From: an uncultured Erysipelotrichaceae bacterium
Lineage (GTDB): Bacteria; Bacillota_I; Bacilli_A; RF39; UBA660
DNA length: 41,526 nt
Assembly: GCA_902764145.1 (NCBI GenBank)
Contig: CACWUS010000018.1
Span: 1 to 41,526 of the forward strand
Direction: 5' to 3'
This document shows positions 25,284 to 33,444 of the stretch, in pieces; positions within the stretch are counted from its first letter, which is position 1; every line of letters begins with the position of its first letter. Made by a program: the position numbers and the translations under genes. The notes under the pieces are model-generated. The model searched no databases and was not told the DNA's origin. It saw only the letters and a list, made by a program, of their open reading frames with translations.

Positions 25284-28200
25284 ATGGAAAAATTTAAAGA
25301 ATTATCTAAAGAGTCTGTAGATGTTTTTGAATCTAATATGATTGAGTATTGGAAAAAACATAAAATATTTGAAAAATCAATAGATAATAGAGATATTAAA
25401 AACACATTTGTATTTTATGATGGACCAGCTACTGCTAATGGACATCCAGGATTACATCACATGGTTGCAAAGTTTTTAAAAGATACTTTTACAAAATATC
25501 ATGTTATGAAAGGGCAAAGAGTAATTAGAAAAGTAGGTTGGGATACTCATGGTTTACCAGTTGAATTAGAAGTAGAAAAAGAATTAGGATTTGAAAATAA
25601 AAGTGATATTGAAAAGTATGGAATTGAAGCATTTAATGCAAAATGTAAAGAATCAGTTAGAAGAAATGAAAAAACATTTACTGAATTAACTGATAAAATG
25701 GGACAATTTATAGATACAGAGCATCCATATGTAACATATGATAATAATTATATTGAAACAGAATGGTGGATTTTAAAGAAATTCTTTGATGAAGGATTAT
25801 TTTATGAAGGAAGTAAAGTATCTCCATTATGTACTAGATGTGGTACAGTATTAGCATCACATGAAGTTGCTCAAGGATATGAAGAAATAGATGTAGATAC
25901 AGTTATTGTTCCAATGAAACTTAAAGATAGAGATGCTTATTTCTTAGTATGGACAACAACTCCATGGACACTTCTTTCAAATGTAGCATTATGTGTTAAT
26001 CCAAACTATGAATATGTTGAAGTTGAATCTAAAGGATATAATTTTATTCTTTGTAAGACTTTAGTTAATTCAGTACTTGGAGATGATGTTAAAGTTATTA
26101 AGGAATATAAAGGTACTGATTTAGAAGGAATAGAGTATGAACAATTATTACCATTCTTAAAAGTAAATAAAAAAGGATTCTTTGTATGTTGTGATGAATA
26201 TGTAACTGATTCAGATGGAACTGGTATTGTTCATATAGCTCCTGCTTTTGGTGCTGATGATGCTGAAATTGGTAAAAAATATAATTTACCATATTTAAAT
26301 CCAGTAGGTGAAGATGGATGTTATACTGAAGGTCCATGGAAGGGTATGTATATATTCGATGCTGATAAAGAGGTAATTAAGTGGTTAAAAGAAAATGATA
26401 AATTATTTAAGAAAATAAAAATGTCTCATAACTATCCACATTGTTGGAGATGTCATACACCACTTGTATATTATTCTCGTCCAAGTTATTATTTAGAGGT
26501 TACTAAAATTAGAGATAAAATAGTTGAAGAAAATAAAAAAGTAAATTGGTTTCCAAGTTATGTTGGTGAAAAGAGATTTGGAAATTGGTTAGAAAATATG
26601 GTTGACTGGGCTATCTCTAGGGATAGATATTGGGGAACACCACTTCCGTTATGGATTTGTGAATGTGGTCACCAAGAAATGATTGGTTCTAGAAAAGAAT
26701 TGGTTGAAAGAGCAATAGAGGATATTGATGAGTCTATAGATTTACATAGACCATTTGTAGATAATGTTCATTTAAAGTGTCCACATTGTGGTAAAACTAT
26801 GACAAGAACTAAGAGTGTAATAGATTGTTGGTTTGATAGTGGTTCTATGCCATTTAGTCAATATCATTATCCATTTGAGAATAAAGAATTATGGGAAAAT
26901 CAATTTCCAGCAGACTTTATTTGTGAAGGAATTGATCAAACTAGAGGATGGTTTTATTCATTAATGGTAATTTCAGTGTTTGTAACTGGAAAGAGCCCAT
27001 ATAAAAATGTTTTAGTAAATGACTTACTTCTTGATAAAGAAGGTAAGAAAATGAGTAAATCAAAAGGAAATATTGTTGAACCATTTACTACTATGAAAAC
27101 ATATGGCGCTGATGGAGTTAGATGGTATTTACCATATGTAAGTCCTGTTTGGACACCACTTAAATTTGATGTAGATGGAATTAAAGATATTAATTCAAAA
27201 TTCTTTAATACTTTAAAAAATACTTATACATTCTTTGAAATGTATGCTAATACTGATGAAGTAGATCCAAGAAGTTTTGAAGTAGATTACAAAGATTTAG
27301 AAGATATTGATAAATGGTTATTATCTAAATATAACAATTTAGTTAAAAATGTAACTGAAGTAATGGACATATATGATGTAAATAAAGCTGTTCATTTAAT
27401 TCAATACTTTGTTTGTGAAGAATTATCTAACTGGTATATTAGACGTAATAGAAGAAGATTCTGGGGTAGTAAATTAGATAAATCTAAAAAAGCTGTTTAT
27501 AAGACAACATATGATGTATTAGTTGGATTATGTAAATTAATTGCTCCTATATCACCATTTGTTAGTGATGAAATATATATTAATTTAACTGGAGAAGAAA
27601 GTGTTCATTTAACTGATTATCCTCAATATGATAAGAAATTAATTAATGAAAAATTAGAAGAAAAAATGGATTTAGTAATTGAACTTATTAGTACAGCAAG
27701 AAATATTAGAGAGGAAGCTAAAATCAAAGTTAGACAACCAATTAGTGAAGTAATATTTGAAGATAAATATAAATCAACTATTAAAGAATTTGAAACGTTA
27801 ATTTGTGAAGAATTAAATGCTAAGAGTGTTGTTTGGGCTAAAGATATGAGTGAATACTTAACAGTAATATATAAACCAAACTTTAAAGAAGTAGGTAAGT
27901 TATTTGGAAGTAATATATCTAAATTTCAAGAATATTTAAAAAACATTAGTGATGAAGATGCTAAACTACTAGAATCTGGTGGATTAAAATTAGATTATGA
28001 TGGAATTGTTTATAATATTGATAATTCATATGTATTAAAAGATATAGAATCTAAAGATGGATACAAGGCTGTAATGTTAAATTATAAGAAAGTAGCTATT
28101 AATACTATTCTTACACAAGATTTAATAAATGAAGGACTTGCTCGTGAAATAGTATCTAAGATTCAAAATTTAAGAAAGTCTAGTAATTTTGATATAGCTG

Positions 28201-28376
28201 ATAGAATAGAAGTTGTATATAGTGCTGATAAAGAAATTAAAGATGCATTAAAACAATTTAAAAAATATGTAATGGATGAAATACTTGCTGTTAAGTTTGA
28301 AGAAGATAGTTCTGCAAGTGAAGAGTTAAAAATTAATGAATATGATATGAAAGTATCTATTAAACAAGTAAAATAA
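25284..28376 (+). CDS. ileS: Isoleucyl-tRNA synthetase, type 2, with rearranged GXHH signature
   Basis: This 1030-aa class I synthetase charges tRNA-Ile. WDTHGLPVELEVEKELG and the long C-terminal region mark the type 2 (eukaryote-like) lineage, which tolerates mupirocin. The HIGH region reads ANGHPGLHHM: residues 56-59 are GLHH where most enzymes have HxGH, so first and third positions are swapped. KMSKS is intact (589-593). Editing-domain and zinc-like Cys pairs (CTRC, CWRC, CECG, CPHC) are present. ATG 25284 follows GGAGGG and is preferred to an in-frame ATG inside the T-box terminator. Expression is controlled by the upstream T-box. It is the only IleRS in view; whether a second copy exists elsewhere cannot be told. 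Confidence 0.96.
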   Translation: MEKFKELSKESVDVFESNMIEYWKKHKIFEKSIDNRDIKNTFVFYDGPATANGHPGLHHMVAKFLKDTFTKYHVMKGQRVIRKVGWDTHGLPVELEVEKELGFENKSDIEKYGIEAFNAKCKESVRRNEKTFTELTDKMGQFIDTEHPYVTYDNNYIETEWWILKKFFDEGLFYEGSKVSPLCTRCGTVLASHEVAQGYEEIDVDTVIVPMKLKDRDAYFLVWTTTPWTLLSNVALCVNPNYEYVEVESKGYNFILCKTLVNSVLGDDVKVIKEYKGTDLEGIEYEQLLPFLKVNKKGFFVCCDEYVTDSDGTGIVHIAPAFGADDAEIGKKYNLPYLNPVGEDGCYTEGPWKGMYIFDADKEVIKWLKENDKLFKKIKMSHNYPHCWRCHTPLVYYSRPSYYLEVTKIRDKIVEENKKVNWFPSYVGEKRFGNWLENMVDWAISRDRYWGTPLPLWICECGHQEMIGSRKELVERAIEDIDESIDLHRPFVDNVHLKCPHCGKTMTRTKSVIDCWFDSGSMPFSQYHYPFENKELWENQFPADFICEGIDQTRGWFYSLMVISVFVTGKSPYKNVLVNDLLLDKEGKKMSKSKGNIVEPFTTMKTYGADGVRWYLPYVSPVWTPLKFDVDGIKDINSKFFNTLKNTYTFFEMYANTDEVDPRSFEVDYKDLEDIDKWLLSKYNNLVKNVTEVMDIYDVNKAVHLIQYFVCEELSNWYIRRNRRRFWGSKLDKSKKAVYKTTYDVLVGLCKLIAPISPFVSDEIYINLTGEESVHLTDYPQYDKKLINEKLEEKMDLVIELISTARNIREEAKIKVRQPISEVIFEDKYKSTIKEFETLICEELNAKSVVWAKDMSEYLTVIYKPNFKEVGKLFGSNISKFQEYLKNISDEDAKLLESGGLKLDYDGIVYNIDNSYVLKDIESKDGYKAVMLNYKKVAINTILTQDLINEGLAREIVSKIQNLRKSSNFDIADRIEVVYSADKEIKDALKQFKKYVMDEILAVKFEEDSSASEELKINEYDMKVSIKQVK

Positions 28377-28398
28377 AGGACTAAGTCCTTTATTTTTT
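28375..28398 (+). terminator. Terminator of ileS
   Basis: AAAGGAC / GTCCTTT with a TAA loop and an A-T7 tail, overlapping the stop codon. Confidence 0.88.
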
Positions 28399-28418
28399 TG
28401 CAGTAAAGAAATTGTAAA

Positions 28419-28446
28419 TTGATTTGTGAAGTTATTTTGATATAAT
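28419..28446 (+). promoter_or_regulatory. Promoter of the Ig/FN3 secreted protein gene
   Basis: TTGATT, a 16-nt spacer, then TATAAT (28441-28446) preceded by TGA. The ribosome binding site AGGAGAG precedes ATG 28467. Confidence 0.7.
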
Positions 28447-28466
28447 GATGATAGGAGAGTGATTTG

Positions 28467-30497
28467 ATGAAAAAATATTTAAGTATTTTTCTTGTTTCAC
28501 TATTTCTTTTATTTCCTTTTGTAGTCAGGGCAGAAGGGGAAGAAGGTGAAACAGAAAATGAAGTGGTTTCAATATCATCAATAAATGTTTATGATGATGA
28601 TGTTGAGCTTACTGTTGGAGAAGAAGATTATGAATTAAATATATCTTTTGATCCATATGATTACACTGAAAATGTAATCTATTCAAGTAGTAATGAAAGT
28701 GTTGCTACTGTAAGTAATGGAGTAGTCCATCCAATAGCAGCAGGTAAGACTACAATTACTGTAATTGGAGAAACAAGTGGTGTTTCTACTTCAATCTACG
28801 TTACAGTATATAATAAAGTTACTGATATTGAAGTAACTGGTATTCCTGACAAAATAGCAGTTGATAAATCATATATTTTAACTGCTAATATAATTCCTGA
28901 TAATACTAAAGAGACAGATATTTACTGGGAACTTGATGGAAATGACGGAATCGTATATCATGGTACATGTTATATTGATGGTACTAGTTATGAATTAAAA
29001 GATAATCAAGCTTGCATTGATTTATCTGAAGAAGGAAATTATAAACTAGAAGTAGGTGTTTATGGTACAGATATTAAAAAGACTTTTGATTTAACTGCTT
29101 TAAAAATGATTAACTATATAAATATTGAAGTTCCTTCAACTAATTATGATTATAGTGATGAAAGTGAATATAATGCTGCAATATATTTAAGTGAAAGTAA
29201 AACGCTACAATTAAGTATTTATACTGAACCAAGCGATATTCCTCAAAATTTAACTTATAGTATTGATGATACTTCTATTGCTACTATTAGTCAAACTGGA
29301 CTTGTAACTGCACTTAAAACAGGTGTTGTTAATGTAACAGTAACTGCTAATGATAGTGGTGTAAGTAGAAAAATTAAAATTACTATTAAAGAAAAAGTAC
29401 CAACATTAAAGAAATTTAGTGAAATTGGAGTTGCAAGTTATGATTGTGATACTGCATTTATGATGTGGTATCCAGTAGAAGGAGCTTCAAAATATAATAT
29501 TTATAGATCAACTTCTAAAAAAGGTAAATATAAATTAGTTGGATCAACTAATGAAAATTATTATGAAAATTCAAAATTAAAATGTGGTAAAACATATTAT
29601 TATAAAGTTCAAGCTGTTAATTCAGGAGAAAAAACAACTTCTAAGATAATGAAACTTAAAGTTAAACCAGATACTATTCATTATGCTTATCCTGAAACTG
29701 TAACTGATAGTAAAGTTAAATTAGAATGGTATAAATTAAAGGTTAGTGGATATGAAATTTATAGAAGTACAAAAGCTAAAAAGGGTTACAAGAAAATTAA
29801 AACTGTAACAAAAGCTAGTACTATTACATTTACTGATAAAAAATTAAAAGCAAATACTAAATATTATTACAAATTTAGAACTTGGAAAAAAGTAGGTGGC
29901 AAGAAAATTTATTCTGATTATTCTAAATCACCAATTGAAGTACTTACTGCACCTGCAGCTCCAAAAGTAACTGTTTCACCTAATACACTTGATTCATTAA
30001 GAATAGATATTAAACCTTCTAAAGGAGCAACACATTATTATTTATATAAAGGAACTGATAAGAATAATGTAGATGAGTTTGTTAATTCATATGAAGGAAA
30101 TCCTAGTACTTATATTGATGAAGATTTAGAATTTGGTAAAACATACTATTATAAAGTAACTGCTTATAACGATAATTGGGATCATAGTACTACATCTATA
30201 ATAAGTAGAAAAGTTACACCAACAACACCAAGCTTAGCACTTAAAAAATTAGGTGGTGGTAAAGTTAATGTTAGTGTTGGTACATCTACTGGAGCAACAG
30301 GATATGAAGTATATAGAAGTACAAAAGCTAAAAAAGGATTTAAAGTAATCAATACTGTTTCTGAAACAGAAAGAGAATTTGTAAATTCTGCTAAAAAAGG
30401 AAAAACATATTACTATAAAGTACGTGCTTATACTGAAAAAGATGGAATTAAAGTATATGGAGATTATAGTAAAGTAATTAAAATTAAAGTAAAATAG
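28467..30497 (+). CDS. Secreted protein with bacterial Ig-like (BIG2) and fibronectin type III domains
   Basis: This 676-aa protein has a cleavable signal peptide (MKKYLSIFLVSLFLLFPFVV, probable cut after RA). N-terminal BIG2-like units carry VIYSSSNESVATVSNGVV and a second LTYSIDDTSIATISQTGLV; between them is a looser Ig-like region (about 115-230). Four FN3-type units follow from about residue 315, each with a YxIYRSTxxKxGxY strand and a GKTYYYKVxAY strand. There is no LPXTG, SH3 or transmembrane anchor, and the chain ends in Lys-rich beta strands, so it is released or bound non-covalently. It is probably adhesive or carbohydrate-associated; no catalytic domain is present. Single-gene transcription unit with its own terminator. 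Confidence 0.87.
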   Translation: MKKYLSIFLVSLFLLFPFVVRAEGEEGETENEVVSISSINVYDDDVELTVGEEDYELNISFDPYDYTENVIYSSSNESVATVSNGVVHPIAAGKTTITVIGETSGVSTSIYVTVYNKVTDIEVTGIPDKIAVDKSYILTANIIPDNTKETDIYWELDGNDGIVYHGTCYIDGTSYELKDNQACIDLSEEGNYKLEVGVYGTDIKKTFDLTALKMINYINIEVPSTNYDYSDESEYNAAIYLSESKTLQLSIYTEPSDIPQNLTYSIDDTSIATISQTGLVTALKTGVVNVTVTANDSGVSRKIKITIKEKVPTLKKFSEIGVASYDCDTAFMMWYPVEGASKYNIYRSTSKKGKYKLVGSTNENYYENSKLKCGKTYYYKVQAVNSGEKTTSKIMKLKVKPDTIHYAYPETVTDSKVKLEWYKLKVSGYEIYRSTKAKKGYKKIKTVTKASTITFTDKKLKANTKYYYKFRTWKKVGGKKIYSDYSKSPIEVLTAPAAPKVTVSPNTLDSLRIDIKPSKGATHYYLYKGTDKNNVDEFVNSYEGNPSTYIDEDLEFGKTYYYKVTAYNDNWDHSTTSIISRKVTPTTPSLALKKLGGGKVNVSVGTSTGATGYEVYRSTKAKKGFKVINTVSETEREFVNSAKKGKTYYYKVRAYTEKDGIKVYGDYSKVIKIKVK

Positions 30498-30522
30498 ACT
30501 CAAATTGACTTTGAGTCTTTTT
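30496..30522 (+). terminator. Terminator of the Ig/FN3 gene
   Basis: AGACTCAAA / TTTGAGTCT, 9-bp stem with a TTGAC loop and T run. It overlaps the stop codon and abuts the next promoter. Confidence 0.9.
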
Positions 30523-30524
30523 CA

Positions 30525-30533
30525 TGTTATAAT
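30525..30533 (+). promoter_or_regulatory. Extended -10 promoter (TGTTATAAT)
   Basis: It directly follows the previous terminator. AAGGGGGA then ATG at 30557. Confidence 0.7.
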
Positions 30534-30556
30534 ATTTGAGTTTTTAAGGGGGATTT

Positions 30557-31171
30557 ATGAGTACAATCATAATTGAAAGTGAAGAAGATTTTAATAAATT
30601 AAGAAATTATAAAAATAATGATAAAATAGTTAAAATAATTATTAATAGTGATATATCTTTTAAAAGTGTTTTTATTCCAATTAGTGGTTTAGAACAATAT
30701 ACTATTTATATTTATGGAAACAATCATACATTATCTAATATATGTATAAATAGTTCAAGTGAAAAAACTGGTATTATTTCTTCTTCAAATAATTTATATG
30801 TAAAAGACTTAAATATCGTTTCTTCATCTTTAATTGGTGGAGTGTTAAGTGGGCTTTTATGTGGTAGTGTTGAACACGAAGTTTTATTTGATAAAGTTAG
30901 TGTAGCAAATAGTGTTGTTGCATCAGAAGCATATTGTGGTTCATTAGTAGGAATTTGTGGTAATTTAGTTACTATTAATAGTAAAATAAACTCTGAAGTG
31001 CGTGGATATGATGTAGTAGGTGGGATTTGTGGAATGGCAGGTTCATTTAGTGAAGATAATAATGAAATTAATACTACAATTATAGGAATTGGTAAAGCAC
31101 TTGGTAATGATGTAGGTTTTTGTGAAAGAAAAACATATGATAAAAGATTATCTAAACGTTTTCATTTTTAA
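30557..31171 (+). CDS. Small GLUG-like right-handed beta-helix protein
   Basis: This 204-aa protein lacks a signal peptide. It begins with an alpha/beta segment (IIIESEEDFNKLRNY), then repeats of about 22-25 residues with short hydrophobic strands and Gly turns: YTIYIYGNNHTL, LYVKDLNIVSSSLIGGVLSG, CGSLVGICGNLVTINSKI, VVGGICGMAGSFSEDNN. This is the pattern of beta-helix and GLUG-motif proteins, normally found on the cell surface. Without an export signal it may be cytoplasmic, or a fragment of a larger surface protein. Its 3' end overlaps the 3' end of sigK on the opposite strand by 20 nt. No function can be assigned. Confidence 0.68.
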   Translation: MSTIIIESEEDFNKLRNYKNNDKIVKIIINSDISFKSVFIPISGLEQYTIYIYGNNHTLSNICINSSSEKTGIISSSNNLYVKDLNIVSSSLIGGVLSGLLCGSVEHEVLFDKVSVANSVVASEAYCGSLVGICGNLVTINSKINSEVRGYDVVGGICGMAGSFSEDNNEINTTIIGIGKALGNDVGFCERKTYDKRLSKRFHF

Positions 31172-31853
31172 TAAATTCCCTGAGCATTTTAATTAATGCT
31201 CTTTTTTCTATTCTTGAAACATAACTTCTTGATATATGTAATAATTTAGCTATTTCCTTTTGAGTTTTTTCTTCTTCATTATCTAAACCATATCTCATTT
31301 TAATTATTTTTAACTCTCTATTATTTAGAACATTTAAATATTTTATTAAGTTCTTTATATTATCTTTATATTCAAGTTCTTTATCTAAATCTTGACTATT
31401 TTCTTCAATTACATCAATTAAAGTAATATCACCACCATCTTTATCATGTGCAATAACATCATTCAAACTAACATTAGTATTATATTTTTTGTTACTTCTA
31501 AAATACATTAATATTTCATTTTCTGCACATTTAGCAGCATATGTAGTTAATTTAACGCCACGTTTATTATTATATGAATCAATTCCTTTAATAAGTCCAA
31601 TAGTACCAATGCTAATTAAATCATCTTGTGATATGTTTTTAGATTCATATTTTTTTACTATATGAGCGACTAGTCTTAAATTATGTTCAATTAGTTTATT
31701 TCGTGCTTCTTTATTTCCTTTTAATAGTTCACTTATATAGTATTCTTCTTCTTTACTAGATAGAGTAGGAGCAAAGACATTTAAAGAGTAACTAGTTGTA
31801 AAAAACATTAAATCACTAAAAAATATTTTAATTTTATTTATTAATTCTTTCAT
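31152..31853 (-). CDS. sigK: Sporulation sigma factor, SigK-like
   Basis: This is a 233-aa sigma-70 family factor of mother-cell type. The N-terminal stretch IKIFFSDLMFFTTSYSLNVFAP is hydrophobic and resembles the pro-sequence of pro-SigK, removed in Bacillus by SpoIVFB. Region 2 is EARNKLIEHNLRLVAHIVKK, DLISIGTIGLIKGIDSY and TYAAKCAENEILMYFRS. Region 4 is LNNRELKIIKMRYGLD with helix-turn-helix QKEIAKLLHISRSYVSRIEKRAL. SigE is the nearest alternative; SVSLNDVIAHDKDGGDITLID fits SigK better. The gene is uninterrupted, with no skin-type element. A TATAAT lies 5 nt before the ATG with no ribosome binding site. It is consistent with spoIVA elsewhere in the window. Confidence 0.88.
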   Translation of the reverse strand: MKELINKIKIFFSDLMFFTTSYSLNVFAPTLSSKEEEYYISELLKGNKEARNKLIEHNLRLVAHIVKKYESKNISQDDLISIGTIGLIKGIDSYNNKRGVKLTTYAAKCAENEILMYFRSNKKYNTNVSLNDVIAHDKDGGDITLIDVIEENSQDLDKELEYKDNIKNLIKYLNVLNNRELKIIKMRYGLDNEEEKTQKEIAKLLHISRSYVSRIEKRALIKMLREFIKNENV

Positions 31854-31858
31854 ATTAA

Positions 31859-31864
31859 ATTATA
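31859..31864 (-). promoter_or_regulatory. -10-like TATAAT abutting the sigK start (leaderless)
   Basis: On the minus strand TATAAT is followed by TTAAT and then the ATG. No Shine-Dalgarno and no clear -35 are seen. A SigE-type promoter is expected for sigK by homology but is not obvious. Confidence 0.42.
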
Positions 31865-31879
31865 TTTATTTGTAAAATT

Positions 31880-31905
31880 AAAATAACCATATTAATGGTT
31901 ATTTT
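31880..31905 (-). terminator. Terminator of the four-paralog operon
   Basis: An 11-bp perfect stem AAAATAACCAT / ATGGTTATTTT with an ATTA loop, overlapping the stop codon of the last gene. A TTTTAATTTTA tail follows on the minus strand. Confidence 0.75.
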
Positions 31906-33434
31906 AATTCTAATTTTTTACTTTTTTGAAATAGCAATTTATATTTTTCTTCTAGTTCTTTATCCATACGTTCATATGCTTCAAATTGTTCTTTAAATTG
32001 TTTAGCAGCATTACTGTTTCTAGTTCTTTCTTGAATTAGCTTTCTTATTTCACGTTTATTATTTATTATTTCTCCTATATCATCAATTGAATCAACTAAA
32101 CCTTCTTCAAAGAAGAATGCATAACTACCTAATTCTTCATCAGATAAGTAATATAAAGCAGCTTCAATAACTGTATATAAAACTACTACTAGTAGAGAAT
32201 ATAATAATATTAGCCATTTAGAACCAGCTTGTTCTATAAAATCTTCTTCATCAACGTTAGTAGTTATTTCTATAACACTATATTCACTAGTTGATTTGTT
32301 ATTGATAATATCACTTTTGGATACATTTTGTGTATCAATCAAATCATCATCACTTACACTATAATCAATATAATCTTCTGGATTTTCACTTTCACCTTCT
32401 AAAGAGTATATTTTTATAGTTCTTTCACCTTTTTCATTAACTTCTCCATAAACTTTTAATACTTTTGGATTATCTAAAGATTCACTATATGTACTTGAAT
32501 TATAACTTCCATCTATAGTATCATAACAAGCTTTCTCAGTTCTAAAATAAGTTTTTATTTTAGGCTTTCCTTTATTAATAGCAAATGTTACTCCTCCGGC
32601 TAGTAGGCTAATTGATAATAAAAATGAAATTATTTTAGCTAAATATTCACTTCTACCCATTCTGTTTTGTTGCTTTAATTCACTAATTTCATCATTATTT
32701 AAGGTTATTTTTGATTCATACATACTTTGAGATTCTTTACTATTTATTTTTGATTTTTCTAATGTTCTTTTTTCTGCATATATTTTTTCTTTGTAATTAT
32801 TTTCATCTAGAGATATTGTAAACATTAATTCAATTTCAACTTGATTTGAAGTTATCATTTTATCTAGTTTATCTCTAGTAACGCTTATATCTGCAGCCAT
32901 GTAATCATATAATGATTCATTAAGATGCATATTGATTAATGTATTATGTATAGAAGAAGAACCTTTTAATTGATATTCTTTTTTAATAGCGATATAGATA
33001 GTTTTAAATAATTCTTTAGAGTTACTATCTAATTTAAAGCCATACTTTTTAAGTTCGTTAATATCTAGTAAGTTATTTAATATTTGACTAATTATTTTAT
33101 TAAACTCATCATCAGTTAATTCTAGATTTAGTTTTTTGGATATATCTTTATGATTAAAAAGTAATTTTGATGATAATAATAATTTATCTATAAATGATTC
33201 AAAATCATTTATAAGAGCACTTAAATCTTTAATTAATTTATCATCTTCTGCTTGATAAGCAACATTACCAATCATACTATTATTTTCTTCTTTTATTTGA
33301 TCTAGTTTAATTGAAAACATTTTAATTTCTTCTAAATAGCTTTTAGTATCAAATCCATAATTACCTAATTCTTCTATTTTAGAATAAATTCTTTCTATTT
33401 TTGGTCTTAATTCATATAAAGTTGAATAATTCAT
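31899..33434 (-). CDS. Two-TM membrane protein, paralog A of a four-gene family of unknown function
   Basis: This 511-aa protein has four parts: a helical N-terminal domain (1-260) with ILNNLL at about 118-123 and EYQLKGSSSI; TM1 at about 265-287; an extracytoplasmic beta-like domain (about 290-405) opening with CYDTIDGSYNSSTYS and VKVYGEVNEKGERTIKIY; and TM2 at about 407-430 with a buried Glu424, followed by a charged coiled-coil tail (about 445-511). No signal peptide is present, so the N-terminal domain is probably cytoplasmic. It shares architecture and scattered motifs with the three genes upstream. AAGGAGG precedes the ATG 10 nt after the previous stop. It is the last gene of the operon and the most divergent in TM2. 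I recognise no family. Confidence 0.8.
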   Translation of the reverse strand: MNYSTLYELRPKIERIYSKIEELGNYGFDTKSYLEEIKMFSIKLDQIKEENNSMIGNVAYQAEDDKLIKDLSALINDFESFIDKLLLSSKLLFNHKDISKKLNLELTDDEFNKIISQILNNLLDINELKKYGFKLDSNSKELFKTIYIAIKKEYQLKGSSSIHNTLINMHLNESLYDYMAADISVTRDKLDKMITSNQVEIELMFTISLDENNYKEKIYAEKRTLEKSKINSKESQSMYESKITLNNDEISELKQQNRMGRSEYLAKIISFLLSISLLAGGVTFAINKGKPKIKTYFRTEKACYDTIDGSYNSSTYSESLDNPKVLKVYGEVNEKGERTIKIYSLEGESENPEDYIDYSVSDDDLIDTQNVSKSDIINNKSTSEYSVIEITTNVDEEDFIEQAGSKWLILLYSLLVVVLYTVIEAALYYLSDEELGSYAFFFEEGLVDSIDDIGEIINNKREIRKLIQERTRNSNAAKQFKEQFEAYERMDKELEEKYKLLFQKSKKLELK

Positions 33435-33444
33435 ATAAACCTCC

